From NCBI GenBank assembly GCA_017440545.1, contig JAFSGZ010000050.1:1-38847 (forward strand): a DNA stretch of 38,847 nt, in the 5' to 3' direction. The DNA is from Oscillospiraceae bacterium (GTDB lineage: Bacteria; Bacillota; Clostridia; Oscillospirales; Ruminococcaceae). Shown here piece after piece: positions 17,622 through 25,948 of the stretch (position 1 is its first letter; each line of letters starts with the position of its first letter). A program made the position numbers and the translations under genes. The notes under the pieces were generated by a model. That model made no database searches. It saw nothing but the letters and a program-made list of their open reading frames with translations, and was not told the DNA's origin.

Positions 17622-18581
17622 TTATCCAAAGAGGGGAGAAATTGGCTTGTCCTCATAAACTCTCTCTATTGCCTCAGCAAAAACAGGGGCAACGGGAATG
17701 TATGTAATGTTATCAAGATGTCTTTCCGCGGAAAGAGAAACGGTGTCGAGAAGAACTAGCTCTTTAATGGGGCTTTCTTTAATTCTTTCAATAGCAGGAC
17801 CTGAAAGCACGCCGTGTGTGGCACAAGCATAAACCTCTTTAGCACCGCCGATTTCCATAACAGCCTTTGCACTGTTGCAAAGTGTACCTGCTGTGTCAAT
17901 CATATCGTCAACTAAAATAACTCTCTTGTCCTTAATATCTCCGATAATGTTCATAACCTCTGAAACATTTGCTCTCTGACGGCGCTTATCGACAATTGCG
18001 AGAGGAGCGTCGAAACGAGCGGCAAAGTTACGTGCTCTTGTAACAGAGCCAAGGTCGGGCGAAACAACAACAAAATCTTTCTTGTCGTTTTTAAACTTGT
18101 TGCAGAAGAAGGGTGCTAATATGGGAACGCCGAGGAGATTGTCAACGGGAATGTTGAAGAAACCTTGAATTTGAGGAGCGTGAAGGTCCATAGTAAGAAC
18201 TCTGTCAGCACCTGCGGCGGTGATAAGGTCAGCTACAAGCTTTGCTGAGATGGGGTCACGAGCCTTTGCTTTTCTATCCTGTCTTGCATATCCGAAGTAG
18301 GGAATAACTGCTGTAACTCGACCTGCAGAAGCGCGCTTAAATGCATCGAGCATAATTAAAAGCTCCATAAGATTGTCGTTGACAGGGCTGCAGGTTGACT
18401 GAACTACGAAAACATCAGAACCACGAACAGATTCTTTAATAGAAACCGAAATTTCACCATCGGAAAATGTTGTAACATCTGATTTTCCTAAAGGAAGACC
18501 AAGTCTCGAAGCAATTTGAGACGCTACATCGGGGATAGAGTTAGCCGCAAAAATTTTGATGTCCTTACCATGCAAATTCAT
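17622..18581 (-). CDS. prs: Ribose-phosphate pyrophosphokinase (PRPP synthetase)
   Basis: Prs makes 5-phosphoribosyl-1-pyrophosphate from ribose-5-phosphate and ATP, feeding nucleotide, His and Trp synthesis. The 319-residue class I enzyme has FSDGEISVSIKESVRGSDVF, the Mg-binding loop around TMDLHAPQIQGFF (residues about 127-139), the flexible-loop segment VDKRRQR, and the PRPP-binding signature RVILVDDMIDTAGTL (about 211-225). It is driven by its own promoter with a leader of about 115 bases, and upstream of pth. The ribosome site GGAG is upstream of the ATG. Confidence 0.97.
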   Translation of the reverse strand: MNLHGKDIKIFAANSIPDVASQIASRLGLPLGKSDVTTFSDGEISVSIKESVRGSDVFVVQSTCSPVNDNLMELLIMLDAFKRASAGRVTAVIPYFGYARQDRKAKARDPISAKLVADLITAAGADRVLTMDLHAPQIQGFFNIPVDNLLGVPILAPFFCNKFKNDKKDFVVVSPDLGSVTRARNFAARFDAPLAIVDKRRQRANVSEVMNIIGDIKDKRVILVDDMIDTAGTLCNSAKAVMEIGGAKEVYACATHGVLSGPAIERIKESPIKELVLLDTVSLSAERHLDNITYIPVAPVFAEAIERVYEDKPISPLFG

Positions 18582-18698
18582 TTTAACAATTCTCCGTTTC
18601 CTCAGCGATTTTTATTGAAACAAAAGCCAAGGCGTCCGCTGATTTGAAATCCGCCAAGCCTTTTAAAGTGCTATCCTAATAAGCACATAAATTCATAC
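18582..18698 (-). other. prs 5' leader with small hairpins
   Basis: Between the inferred transcript start and the prs ATG lie about 115 non-coding bases. They hold a small hairpin GTGCT/AGCAC (18668-18686). A second G/C-rich element at 18629-18662 has mutually exclusive pairings (AAGGC with GCCTT, or GGCG with CGCC) and is followed on the minus strand by GGCTTTTGTTTC. I recognise no known riboswitch. It could be an attenuator, but the stems are short. Confidence 0.3.
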
Positions 18699-18704
18699 AC
18701 TAAT

Positions 18705-18733
18705 ATTTTAACACATAAAAACTATATTGTCCA
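18705..18733 (-). promoter_or_regulatory. Promoter of prs
   Basis: On the minus strand: TGGACA (18728-18733), 17 bases, TAAAAT (18705-18710). Confidence 0.65.
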
Positions 18734-18794
18734 TACAGAAACTAAACATAATTTGACAAAAATTTTAACTTAAATTATAAATAATAACTTAAAT

Positions 18795-19658
18795 TTATCG
18801 CGTAAGCTCAAAAACTGCATCGCATAGACGGTTTAACTTATCCATAGAGAGAGCCTCGGCACGAAGAGTCGGGGACACACCGTTTTTAGAAAGTGCGTCG
18901 GAAAGCTCTTGTTTGTTTAAAGATAAGGTTGCTGAAAGCGAATTTAAAACCGTTTTTCTCCTTTGTGCAAAGGCGGCCTTTACACATCTAAAGAAAAGCT
19001 CCTCGTCTTTTGGGGTTATGGGCGCGTTTTCTCTTATTTTAAGGCGGATAACCGAAGAGTCAACCTTTGGTGCAGGAATAAAGCTTTCTCTGTCAACCGA
19101 AAAGAGAATTTCGGGCTTTGAATAGTAGCTGACAGCGGCGGAAACGGCGCCACATTCTCTCTCACCGGGGGCAGCACAAAGCCTGTCTGCAGCCTCCTTT
19201 TGTACCATAACGGTGATGTTGTCTAAGGGAAGCTGTTTTTCTAAAAGACCCATAATAATCGGCGAGGTTATATAATAGGGAAGATTTGCACAAACGGCAA
19301 CCTTTAGTCCCTTAAATTTTTCCTCTATAAGCTTTTTAAGGTCGAGCTTCATAGCATCGCCTGAAATTATTTCAATATTATCAAATTCTTTAAGGGTTTT
19401 ATCAAGAATTGGAAGAAGTCTTTTATCAAGCTCAATGGCTACAACCTTTTTAGCTTTTTTACATAGCTCCTTTGTAAGCACACCGATGCCGGGACCTATT
19501 TCAATAACGCCAAAGTCGTCATTTCCCTCAAAGCACATTTCTGCCATTTTGGGACAAACATCGGGGTTAATTAAAAAGTTTTGGCCAAGCGCCTTTGAAA
19601 AATTAAAGCCGTGCTGTGAAAGCAAAGACTTAATTTGGTTAATGTCATAAAGCTCCAT
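18795..19658 (-). CDS. rsmA: 16S rRNA (adenine1518/1519-N6)-dimethyltransferase
   Basis: RsmA/KsgA dimethylates two adjacent adenines near the 3' end of 16S rRNA using SAM. The 287-residue protein has SKALGQNFLIN near residue 20, the SAM loop VIEIGPGIGVLT (about 52-63), VVAIELDKRL (motif II), and the catalytic NLPYYIT (motif IV, about 124-130). The C-terminal helical domain contains FAQRRKTVLNSL. All are at family-typical places. It is divergent from the dCMP deaminase gene; prs follows 213 bases later under a separate promoter. Confidence 0.96.
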   Translation of the reverse strand: MELYDINQIKSLLSQHGFNFSKALGQNFLINPDVCPKMAEMCFEGNDDFGVIEIGPGIGVLTKELCKKAKKVVAIELDKRLLPILDKTLKEFDNIEIISGDAMKLDLKKLIEEKFKGLKVAVCANLPYYITSPIIMGLLEKQLPLDNITVMVQKEAADRLCAAPGERECGAVSAAVSYYSKPEILFSVDRESFIPAPKVDSSVIRLKIRENAPITPKDEELFFRCVKAAFAQRRKTVLNSLSATLSLNKQELSDALSKNGVSPTLRAEALSMDKLNRLCDAVFELTR

Positions 19659-19700
19659 AAAAAATCTCCTAATATGTTTTTAAGATTATGTAAAATATTG

Positions 19701-19729
19701 TTGCAAAAGAATGAAATATAATGTAAAAT
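19701..19729 (+). promoter_or_regulatory. Promoter of the dCMP deaminase gene
   Basis: TTGCAA (19701-19706), 17 bases, TAAAAT (19724-19729) with TG two bases upstream of the -10. The leader is short, leading to GGAGGTG at 19751. Confidence 0.7.
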
Positions 19730-19763
19730 ATAAATATAGAAAAATACTTCGGAGGTGTCAAAA

Positions 19764-20249
19764 TTGAGAAGAGACAAGGCAAATTACTATCTCGATATTG
19801 CCGAGGCGGCTTTAAGTCGAGGAACCTGCATCAGAAGAAAGTTTGGCGCGGTTATAGTTAAAAACGACCAAATCATTTCCACCGGCTATGTAGGTGCCCC
19901 AAGAGGCAGAAAAAACTGCTGTGACATAGGCAAATGCATTCGTCAGGAGCTTGCTATCGCACAAGGTGAAAGGTATGAGCTTTGCCGCTCGGTTCACGCT
20001 GAGGCAAATGCAATCATCAACGCCCCCAGAAATGATATGATAGACAGCACATTGTTTTTAGTATGCCACGATGCTCAAACAGATGAGCTTGTTGCAGGCA
20101 CAACACCCTGCTCAATGTGCAAAAGATTAATAATTAATGCAGGCATTGAAAAGGTTATCGTTCGCGATACCAAGGAAGAATATAGAGAAATCCAGGTTAG
20201 AGATTGGGTTTACTATGACGACTCTTTAGAGGACCACCGAGGATATTAA
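19764..20249 (+). CDS. Deoxycytidylate (dCMP) deaminase, ComEB-like
   Basis: The enzyme deaminates dCMP to dUMP, supplying thymidylate synthesis. The 161-residue protein has the zinc motif HAEANAI (His and catalytic Glu) and PCSMCKR (two Cys ligands), and an extra Cys/His-rich insert (CCDIGKC) as in ComEB/dCMP deaminases. The start is TTG at 19764, eight bases after GGAGG (19751-19755). A GTG three codons earlier lies within the ribosome site and is rejected. It forms a single-gene unit with its own promoter and terminator, divergent from rsmA. Confidence 0.92.
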   Translation: MRRDKANYYLDIAEAALSRGTCIRRKFGAVIVKNDQIISTGYVGAPRGRKNCCDIGKCIRQELAIAQGERYELCRSVHAEANAIINAPRNDMIDSTLFLVCHDAQTDELVAGTTPCSMCKRLIINAGIEKVIVRDTKEEYREIQVRDWVYYDDSLEDHRGY

Positions 20250-20254
20250 TTTTT

Positions 20255-20287
20255 AAAAGGGCAAAGCTTTTTAGCTTTGCCTTTTTT
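20255..20287. terminator. Bidirectional terminator after the dCMP deaminase gene
   Basis: AAAGGGCAAAGCT, loop TTTT, AGCTTTGCCTTTT (one G-U pair), followed by a T-run. It overlaps the stop of the convergent radical SAM gene, whose upstream A-run supplies the opposite T-run. Confidence 0.88.
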
Positions 20288-21167
20288 ATATTCCGCTTAA
20301 ATCAAAATCGGGAATATATTTTTCTCCAACAGCGTCATTAAATTCCTGAATAAATCCGTCTTTAATTTCGGATTTGTAAAGATAGTTTACTATAGAATTG
20401 TATTCACGAAGGGTTATAGGTCTGCAAAGCTCGGGGAAGTCATTTAGATTTTCTAAAATAGGGGTGTACTGTGCCATAAGGCTAAAAAGCATTTTGCGGT
20501 TTAGGCTTAACTTTTTAAAATCCGAGATTACCCCTTTGGAATTTAAAATGTTACCGGGTAAAATAAGGTGGCGCACAATTACGCCCTTTTTTATAAGTCC
20601 GTTTTTAGAAATTACAACATCGCCAACCTGCCTGTACATTTCCTCAATGGCAAGTAGGTTGTGTTTTTTATAATCCTTGACATTTGAGTATTTTAAAGCA
20701 AGGGCATCTATGCTGTATTTCATATCGGGCATATAAACATCAATTAGCCCCTCAAGACTTTTTAAGGCCTCAACGCTTTCATATCCGCCGCAGTTATAAA
20801 TAACGGTTGTCTCAAGCTTTGGTGTAAGAGCCTCTTTTATGAAAGGAATAAAATGCGTAGGAGTGACCAAATTTATATTGTCAGCGCCCTTTTTAATAAG
20901 AGAAATAAAAATTTCTCTAAGCTCTTTTGAAGTTACCTCTTTGCCAAATCCCTTGTGGCTTATTTTGCTGTTTTGACAGTACACACAAGAAAGATTACAC
21001 CCCGAAAAGAAAACGGTTCCCGAACCGTTTTGTGAGCTTATAACAGGCTCCTCACCGAAATGAAGAGAGGCACGGGCAAGCTTTATTGTGTTTTTGCTTT
21101 TGCAAAAGCCAAGATTATTATTTCTGTCAACACCGCATTTTCGCGGACAAAGAAAGCAGCTTGTCAT
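20286..21167 (-). CDS. Radical SAM protein, PflA-like (COG1313 type)
   Basis: A 293-residue protein with the radical SAM 4Fe-4S motif CNLSCVYCQN (residues about 56-65). An N-terminal cysteine set, CFLCPRKCGVDR followed by GFC, is typical of the COG1313 PflX-type branch rather than of true pyruvate-formate-lyase activases. VRHLILPGN is the conserved strand late in the barrel. No glycyl-radical enzyme gene is adjacent. Members of this branch have no settled substrate; an activase or maturation role is a family-based inference. It has its own promoter just downstream of the tyrS terminator. Confidence 0.85.
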   Translation of the reverse strand: MTSCFLCPRKCGVDRNNNLGFCKSKNTIKLARASLHFGEEPVISSQNGSGTVFFSGCNLSCVYCQNSKISHKGFGKEVTSKELREIFISLIKKGADNINLVTPTHFIPFIKEALTPKLETTVIYNCGGYESVEALKSLEGLIDVYMPDMKYSIDALALKYSNVKDYKKHNLLAIEEMYRQVGDVVISKNGLIKKGVIVRHLILPGNILNSKGVISDFKKLSLNRKMLFSLMAQYTPILENLNDFPELCRPITLREYNSIVNYLYKSEIKDGFIQEFNDAVGEKYIPDFDLSGI

Positions 21168-21199
21168 TTTAACTTAATCCTTTAATACAAAGTAAATAT

Positions 21200-21228
21200 A
21201 TTTTACCATCTTTTTTATAAAAAGGCAA
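21200..21228 (-). promoter_or_regulatory. Promoter of the radical SAM gene
   Basis: On the minus strand: TTGCCT (21223-21228), 17 bases, TAAAAT (21200-21205) with TGG directly upstream (extended -10). It abuts the T-run of the tyrS terminator. Confidence 0.7.
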
Positions 21229-21256
21229 TAAAAAAGCCACACCTTAGGTGTGGCTT
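21225..21256 (-). terminator. Terminator after tyrS
   Basis: AAGCCACACC (21234-21243) and GGTGTGGCTT (21247-21256) form a perfect 10-bp stem with loop TTA. TTTTTATTG follows on the minus strand. Confidence 0.88.
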
Positions 21257-21267
21257 AAATATATTTA

Positions 21268-22494
21268 TTATTCTACAATGAGCTTCATAAAGGTTTTCTT
21301 ACCTTTTTTAAGAACTACATAGCCCTTATCAAAAGCGCTTAAATCTATAAGCTCATTTGCATTTGTGATTTTAACATCGTCAAGAGAAACGGCGTTTTGC
21401 ATAACAAGTCTTCTTGCCTCACTCTTTGAGGGGGCGATATTACTTAAAACCATAGCTGTTAAAATATCAATTTTATTGTCTGCAAATTCGGCCTTTGAAA
21501 TGGTAACGCTCGGCATATGCTCGCTGTCGTTTCTGTTTTCAAAAAGCTCTTTGGCGGCTTTGAGTGCCTTTTCGGCTTCTTCCTTGCCGTGTACCATAGA
21601 AGTAAGCTCGTATGCTAAAACTTCTTTTGCGGCATTAAGCTCGCTGCCCTCTAATTTCTCATACTTTGCAATTTCGTCAAGAGATAAGAAGGTGAGCATT
21701 TTAAGGCAGTTAATAACATCGCCGTCGTCAATGTTTCTCCAATACTGGAAAAAATCATAAGGCGAGGTTTTCTCTGCATCGAGCCAAACAGCACCCTTTT
21801 CGGTTTTACCCATTTTCTTACCCTCTTTTGTGGTAAGTAGGGTAAATGTCATACCGCAAACCTCTTCACCGTGCACCTTTCTGACAAGGTCAACACCGCC
21901 AATGATGTTTGCCCATTGGTCGTTTCCGCCCATCTCCATTTTACAGCCGTAGTTGTCAAAGAGATGTAAAAAGTCGTAGCTTTGCATAAGCATATAGTTA
22001 AATTCAATAAAGGATAAGCCACGCTCAAGTCTTGTTTTAAAGCACTCAGCGGCAAGCATAACGTTAACAGAGAAATGCACGCCGACCTTTCTTAAAAAGT
22101 CGATATAATTTACATTTCTGAGCCAGTCGCCATTTTTAAGTAAAAGAGCCTTGCCGTCGCTAAAGTCAATAAATTTTGACATTTGGCGCTTAAAGCACTC
22201 GGCATTATAGTCGATTTCTTCAACTGTGAGCATCTTTCTCATATCGGTTTTGCCGGTAGGGTCGCCAATCATTGTGGTACCTGTGCCGAGCATAGCAATG
22301 GGCTTATGTCCTGCATCTTGAAGACGCTTCATAATAATAAGCTGTAAAAAATGGCCTACGTGAAGGCTGTCAGCAGTTGCATCAAAGCCTATATAAAATG
22401 TAACCTGCTCATTTTCAAGCATATTTTTGATTTTTTCGGGGTGAGTCATTTGGGCAATTAAGCCGCGAGCCTCAAGCTCTTCAAAAATGGTCAT
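21268..22494 (-). CDS. tyrS: Tyrosyl-tRNA synthetase
   Basis: TyrS charges tRNA-Tyr with tyrosine. The 408-residue class I enzyme shows FYIGFDATADSLHVGH (HIGH motif as HVGH, 45-48), the tyrosine-pocket segment near MQSYDFLHLFDNYGCKMEMG, QWANIIGG, and a KMSKS-type loop GKKMGKTEKG near residue 230. A C-terminal S4 domain (SKSEARRLVMQNAVSLDD) binds tRNA. AAAGGA precedes the ATG on the minus strand. No T-box leader is visible; instead a 47-codon membrane-protein gene lies upstream in the same transcript. Confidence 0.97.
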   Translation of the reverse strand: MTIFEELEARGLIAQMTHPEKIKNMLENEQVTFYIGFDATADSLHVGHFLQLIIMKRLQDAGHKPIAMLGTGTTMIGDPTGKTDMRKMLTVEEIDYNAECFKRQMSKFIDFSDGKALLLKNGDWLRNVNYIDFLRKVGVHFSVNVMLAAECFKTRLERGLSFIEFNYMLMQSYDFLHLFDNYGCKMEMGGNDQWANIIGGVDLVRKVHGEEVCGMTFTLLTTKEGKKMGKTEKGAVWLDAEKTSPYDFFQYWRNIDDGDVINCLKMLTFLSLDEIAKYEKLEGSELNAAKEVLAYELTSMVHGKEEAEKALKAAKELFENRNDSEHMPSVTISKAEFADNKIDILTAMVLSNIAPSKSEARRLVMQNAVSLDDVKITNANELIDLSAFDKGYVVLKKGKKTFMKLIVE

Positions 22495-22524
22495 AATAAA
22501 TAAGTCCTTTCGGTTAAATTATAC

Positions 22525-22668
22525 TTAGTTGTTTTTATCAAAGTAGTGAAGCATAATGTAAATTACAACAGCAACGGCAATTATAAAGCCTGTCCCTATA
22601 ATAGCGGCTGTGTTAGAAGCAAAAAAAGCTTCTATTGAATCTAAAATGTTATAGAAAAAATCAAGCAT
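22525..22668 (-). CDS. Small single-span membrane protein (47 aa) upstream of tyrS
   Basis: A complete short frame, start ATG at 22668-22666 (minus strand) and stop TAA at 22527-22525. It begins MLDFFYNILDSIEAFFASNT. One hydrophobic segment follows (residues about 21-41, AAIIGTGFIIAVAVVIYIML), then a short tail HYFDKNN. AAAGG lies about ten bases upstream of the ATG, and a near-consensus promoter precedes it by about 35 bases. The stop is 30 bases from the tyrS start, so the two are likely co-transcribed. The amphipathic, aromatic N-terminal helix followed by one span resembles many small bacterial membrane peptides. I do not recognise the family. Confidence 0.65.
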   Translation of the reverse strand: MLDFFYNILDSIEAFFASNTAAIIGTGFIIAVAVVIYIMLHYFDKNN

Positions 22669-22702
22669 CAGCTCTACTACCTTTCTTTAAAATATCTATA
22701 TT

Positions 22703-22731
22703 AGTATATCACAGTTTAAATGGCTCTGCAA
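22703..22731 (-). promoter_or_regulatory. Promoter of the small membrane protein-tyrS unit
   Basis: On the minus strand: TTGCAG (22726-22731), 17 bases, TATACT (22703-22708) with TGA directly upstream (extended -10). It is back-to-back with the lepA promoter, 16 bases between the two -35 boxes. Confidence 0.78.
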
Positions 22732-22747
22732 GGGGAAAATAAAAAAG

Positions 22748-22776
22748 TTGCACATAGGTTTAAAGTTTGATATAAT
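22748..22776 (+). promoter_or_regulatory. Promoter of lepA
   Basis: TTGCAC (22748-22753), 17 bases, TATAAT (22771-22776) with an extended TGA upstream of the -10. It lies inside the N-terminal extension of the longest lepA reading frame, showing that extension is not translated. Confidence 0.85.
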
Positions 22777-22810
22777 TATTTTATATAGCGTAATTTATGA
22801 GGTGATTCTT

Positions 22811-24619
22811 TTGTCCGACTATAAGGATAATATACGAAATTTTTGCATAATTGCTCACATCGACCACGGTAAATCAACCCTTGCCGATAGAATGCTTGAG
22901 CTTACAAGTGCTGTAAGTCAGCGCGATATGAGCGAGCAGCTTCTTGATAATATGGATATTGAGCGTGAGCGCGGCATCACAATAAAGGCGCGCGCAGTAA
23001 GGCTGAATTACAAGGCAAAAGACGGTGAAAATTATGTCTTTAACTTAATTGACACCCCTGGACACGTCGACTTTAACTATGAGGTGTCAAGGTCACTTGC
23101 CGCTTGTGAGGGAGCAATTTTAATAGTTGACGCCTCGCAGGGAATTGAGGCTCAAACTTTAGCTAACACCTATTTAGCACTCGAGCACGACCTTGAGATT
23201 ATGCCTGTTATAAATAAGATTGATTTGCAGTCGGCAGAGCCCGATAGGGTGGCGCATGAGCTTGAGGATGTAATCGGAATACCTGCTATGGACGCTCCTC
23301 GCATTTCTGCAAAAGAGGGTATTAATATTGAGTCGGTTTTAGAGCAGGTTGTAAATGTAGTTCCCGCACCAAAAGGCGACGAAAAAGAGCCTCTTTCGGC
23401 ACTTATTTTCGACTCGGTTTATGATAGCTATAAAGGCGTTATTGTTTATTTAAGAGTAGTAAACGGTACATTAAAGCCCGGCGACCATATTAAGATGATG
23501 GCAACAGGTGCTGATTTTGAGGTTGTTGAGTGCGGCTATATGGGAGCTAACGACCTGATTCCCTCAAAGGACGGCATTAGGGCAGGAGAGGTAGGCTATC
23601 TTACAGCAAGCATTAAAAATGTTGCCGACACACGCGTTGGTGACACTGTAACCCATTTTGATGCCCCTGCCAAAGAGGCTCTTCCCGGTTACAGAAAGGT
23701 AAACCCAATGGTTTTCTCGGGCGTTTATCCTGCCGATGGCTCAAAGTATGGTGACCTTCGAGAAGCGCTCGAAAAGCTTCAGTTAAATGATGCCTCGTTC
23801 TCGTTTGAGCCTGAAACCTCGCTTGCACTTGGCTTTGGCTTCAGATGCGGCTTTTTGGGGCTTTTGCATATGGAAATCTTTCAGGAAAGACTTGAAAGAG
23901 AGTTTAATTTAGACCTTATAACAACCGCACCGAGCGTTGTTTATAAGCTGACTATGACAAACGGTGAAACCTTAAATATCGATAACCCTACAAACTATCC
24001 CGACCCTGCACTTATAGCCTCTGCAGCAGAGCCTATTGTTAAGGCAAGTATCTACACCCCAACAGAGTTTACAGGCGCAATTATGGAGCTTTGTCAGGAG
24101 CGACGCGGCGTATTTAAGGATATGAAATATATAGATTCCGATAGAGTTGAGCTTCATTATGAGCTTCCGCTAAACGAAATTATTTACGACTTTTTTGACG
24201 CCTTAAAATCGCGCACTCGCGGCTATGCATCTTATGATTATGAGCTTTTAGAATACAGAGCCTCAAAGCTTGTTAAGCTTGATATTATGCTAAACGGCGA
24301 TGTAGTTGATGCCCTTTCGTTTATAGTCCATTCCGACAGTGCTTACACAAGAGCAAGAAAAATGGCTGAAAAATTAAAGGAGCACATTCCCCGTCAGCTT
24401 TTTGAGGTGCCGATTCAAGCGGCAATCGGCGGCAAGGTTATAGCAAGAGAAACTGTACGCGCACTTAGAAAAGACGTACTTGCAAAGTGCTACGGCGGCG
24501 ATATAACAAGAAAGAAAAAGCTGCTTGAAAAACAAAAAGAGGGCAAAAAGCGTATGCGACAGCTCGGCAGCGTAGAGGTTCCGCAGGAAGCCTTTATGGC
24601 AGTTTTAAAATTAGACTAA
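22811..24619 (+). CDS. lepA: Elongation factor 4 (LepA)
   Basis: LepA is a ribosome-associated GTPase implicated in initiation/30S assembly and back-translocation. It contains the G1 motif AHIDHGKST (15-23), switch [10 protein letters not shown] and NKID. The LepA-specific C-terminal domain has [20 protein letters not shown] and the basic tail [20 protein letters not shown]. The start is TTG at 22811 with GAGGTGA seven bases before it, giving 602 residues, the family norm. The frame could be extended 21 codons upstream, but that stretch contains the promoter. Confidence 0.97.
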   Translation: MSDYKDNIRNFCIIAHIDHGKSTLADRMLELTSAVSQRDMSEQLLDNMDIERERGITIKARAVRLNYKAKDGENYVFNLIDTPGHVDFNYEVSRSLAACEGAILIVDASQGIEAQTLANTYLALEHDLEIMPVINKIDLQSAEPDRVAHELEDVIGIPAMDAPRISAKEGINIESVLEQVVNVVPAPKGDEKEPLSALIFDSVYDSYKGVIVYLRVVNGTLKPGDHIKMMATGADFEVVECGYMGANDLIPSKDGIRAGEVGYLTASIKNVADTRVGDTVTHFDAPAKEALPGYRKVNPMVFSGVYPADGSKYGDLREALEKLQLNDASFSFEPETSLALGFGFRCGFLGLLHMEIFQERLEREFNLDLITTAPSVVYKLTMTNGETLNIDNPTNYPDPALIASAAEPIVKASIYTPTEFTGAIMELCQERRGVFKDMKYIDSDRVELHYELPLNEIIYDFFDALKSRTRGYASYDYELLEYRASKLVKLDIMLNGDVVDALSFIVHSDSAYTRARKMAEKLKEHIPRQLFEVPIQAAIGGKVIARETVRALRKDVLAKCYGGDITRKKKLLEKQKEGKKRMRQLGSVEVPQEAFMAVLKLD

Positions 24620-24621
24620 AC

Positions 24622-24659
24622 TTAAAAAGGACACAGGATTATTCCTGTGTCCTTTTTAA
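24622..24659. terminator. Bidirectional terminator between lepA and the ynbB-like gene
   Basis: TTAAAAAGGACACAGGA (24622-24638), loop TTAT, TCCTGTGTCCTTTTTAA (24643-24659): a perfect 17-bp stem with A/T-rich ends. The stop codon of the minus-strand gene lies within its right arm. Confidence 0.92.
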
Positions 24660-25933
24660 AGAGCTAAAAGACCTTCATTTAGCATATTCTGAGCCGAAAG
24701 CATTATGCCGATAATTGAGCTTTCAAAGTTAAGCGAGCCTTGAAGCCAAACTGCATAGGGCTCTCTTAAAGGAGCATCGGCAGAAAGCTCGATTGAGGCG
24801 CCCATTGTAAATGCACCTGCCGCCATAATAACCTTGCTTTCGTATCCCGGCATATAAGAGGGAAAAGGAGTGGCAAACGAGTCGATAGGCGAGCCGCTTT
24901 GAATACCTCTGCAGAAGGAAATTAATTTTTCGCTGTTTTCAAGAAGCAGACACTGCACAATGTCTGCACGAGTTTCGGTTGATTTAGGAGTGGTTTCAAA
25001 GCCTAAAAGACTGTAAAACTCTGCTGCAAAAACAGCCGTTTTAACTGCACTTGCCGAGGTTTGAGGAGCGTTGAAAAAGCCTAAATAAAGTTCTCTGTTC
25101 ATATCAAGCGAGCAGCCTATTTCTTTTCCCGTTCCAACATAGGCGAGTCTGTCGGCACAAAGGGCAACTAAATCCTTTTTACCTGCAATATATCCGCCTG
25201 TGCGTGCCACACCGCCACCTGCGTTTTTAATAAGTGAGCCTATTATAATGTCGGCGCCGTATTCTGTCGGCTCTCTTTTTGAAACAAATTCACAGTAGCA
25301 GTTGTCAACAACTATAATAGCGGTTTTGTTAACAGAGCGAATTGCCGAAATAATTTCCTCTGTTTGCTCCTCTGTAAATGAGGGACGCAGACTATAACCG
25401 CGTGAGCGCTGTATGTAAGCCATTTTAATATTCTCTTTGCAGGCCTCTTTTATAGCCTCTAAATCGTATAAGCCGCTTTCTAAAAGGGGAACCTCGTCAT
25501 ATATAATGCCAAAATCGCGAAGAGAGCCGTCGCCCTTTTTATAGTTTTTTCCTATAACCGATAAAAGAGTGTCGTACACCTCTCCGGTTACAGACAGCAT
25601 TTTGTCACCGGGGCGCAAAAGCCCGAAAAGTGCTGTTGAAATTGTGTGAGTGCCCGACATAAAATTATGCCTTACAACACAGTCCTCAGCTTTGAAGGCG
25701 GTGGCAAAAACGCGGTCTAAATTATCTCTGCCGCTATCGTCGTAGCCATAACCGCTTGTGCCTATTAAATGTGCGGCAGAAACGCCGTTTTTAATAAATG
25801 CCGATAAAACCTTTGCCTGATTAAATGCCTTGATTTCATCTATTTCATTAAATTTTTCTTTGCAGTTTAAAAGCGCCTTATCTGCAATTTCACAAAGTCT
25901 TTTGTCTACATCAAAAAAGTTTAAAGCCTGCAT
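24656..25933 (-). CDS. Methionine gamma-lyase family PLP enzyme (YnbB / 'aluminium resistance' family)
   Basis: A 425-residue fold-type I PLP enzyme of the PF06838 family, annotated variously as aluminium resistance protein or methionine gamma-lyase-like. Seen features: SGYGYDDSGRDNLDRVFATA near residue 60, the cofactor-ring segment MSGTHTISTALFGLLRPGD, VVDNCYCEFV with the cofactor-binding Asp near 214, and GSLIKNAGGG with the Schiff-base Lys near 236. The reaction in vivo is not settled; the family is not proven to cleave methionine. GAGG precedes the ATG. It is the last gene of the GT-murD-M42-M42-GNAT operon. Confidence 0.85.
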   Translation of the reverse strand: MQALNFFDVDKRLCEIADKALLNCKEKFNEIDEIKAFNQAKVLSAFIKNGVSAAHLIGTSGYGYDDSGRDNLDRVFATAFKAEDCVVRHNFMSGTHTISTALFGLLRPGDKMLSVTGEVYDTLLSVIGKNYKKGDGSLRDFGIIYDEVPLLESGLYDLEAIKEACKENIKMAYIQRSRGYSLRPSFTEEQTEEIISAIRSVNKTAIIVVDNCYCEFVSKREPTEYGADIIIGSLIKNAGGGVARTGGYIAGKKDLVALCADRLAYVGTGKEIGCSLDMNRELYLGFFNAPQTSASAVKTAVFAAEFYSLLGFETTPKSTETRADIVQCLLLENSEKLISFCRGIQSGSPIDSFATPFPSYMPGYESKVIMAAGAFTMGASIELSADAPLREPYAVWLQGSLNFESSIIGIMLSAQNMLNEGLLAL

Positions 25934-25948
25934 TTTATAACCTCTTTT

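Noticed and set aside
18582-18700. Purine or PRPP riboswitch at prs
   Set aside because: No conserved core of either class could be recognised; only short alternative stems are present.
22495-22700. T-box riboswitch upstream of tyrS
   Set aside because: No T-box core (AGGGTGGNACCGCG-like) or large stem array is seen, and the space is taken by the 47-codon gene.
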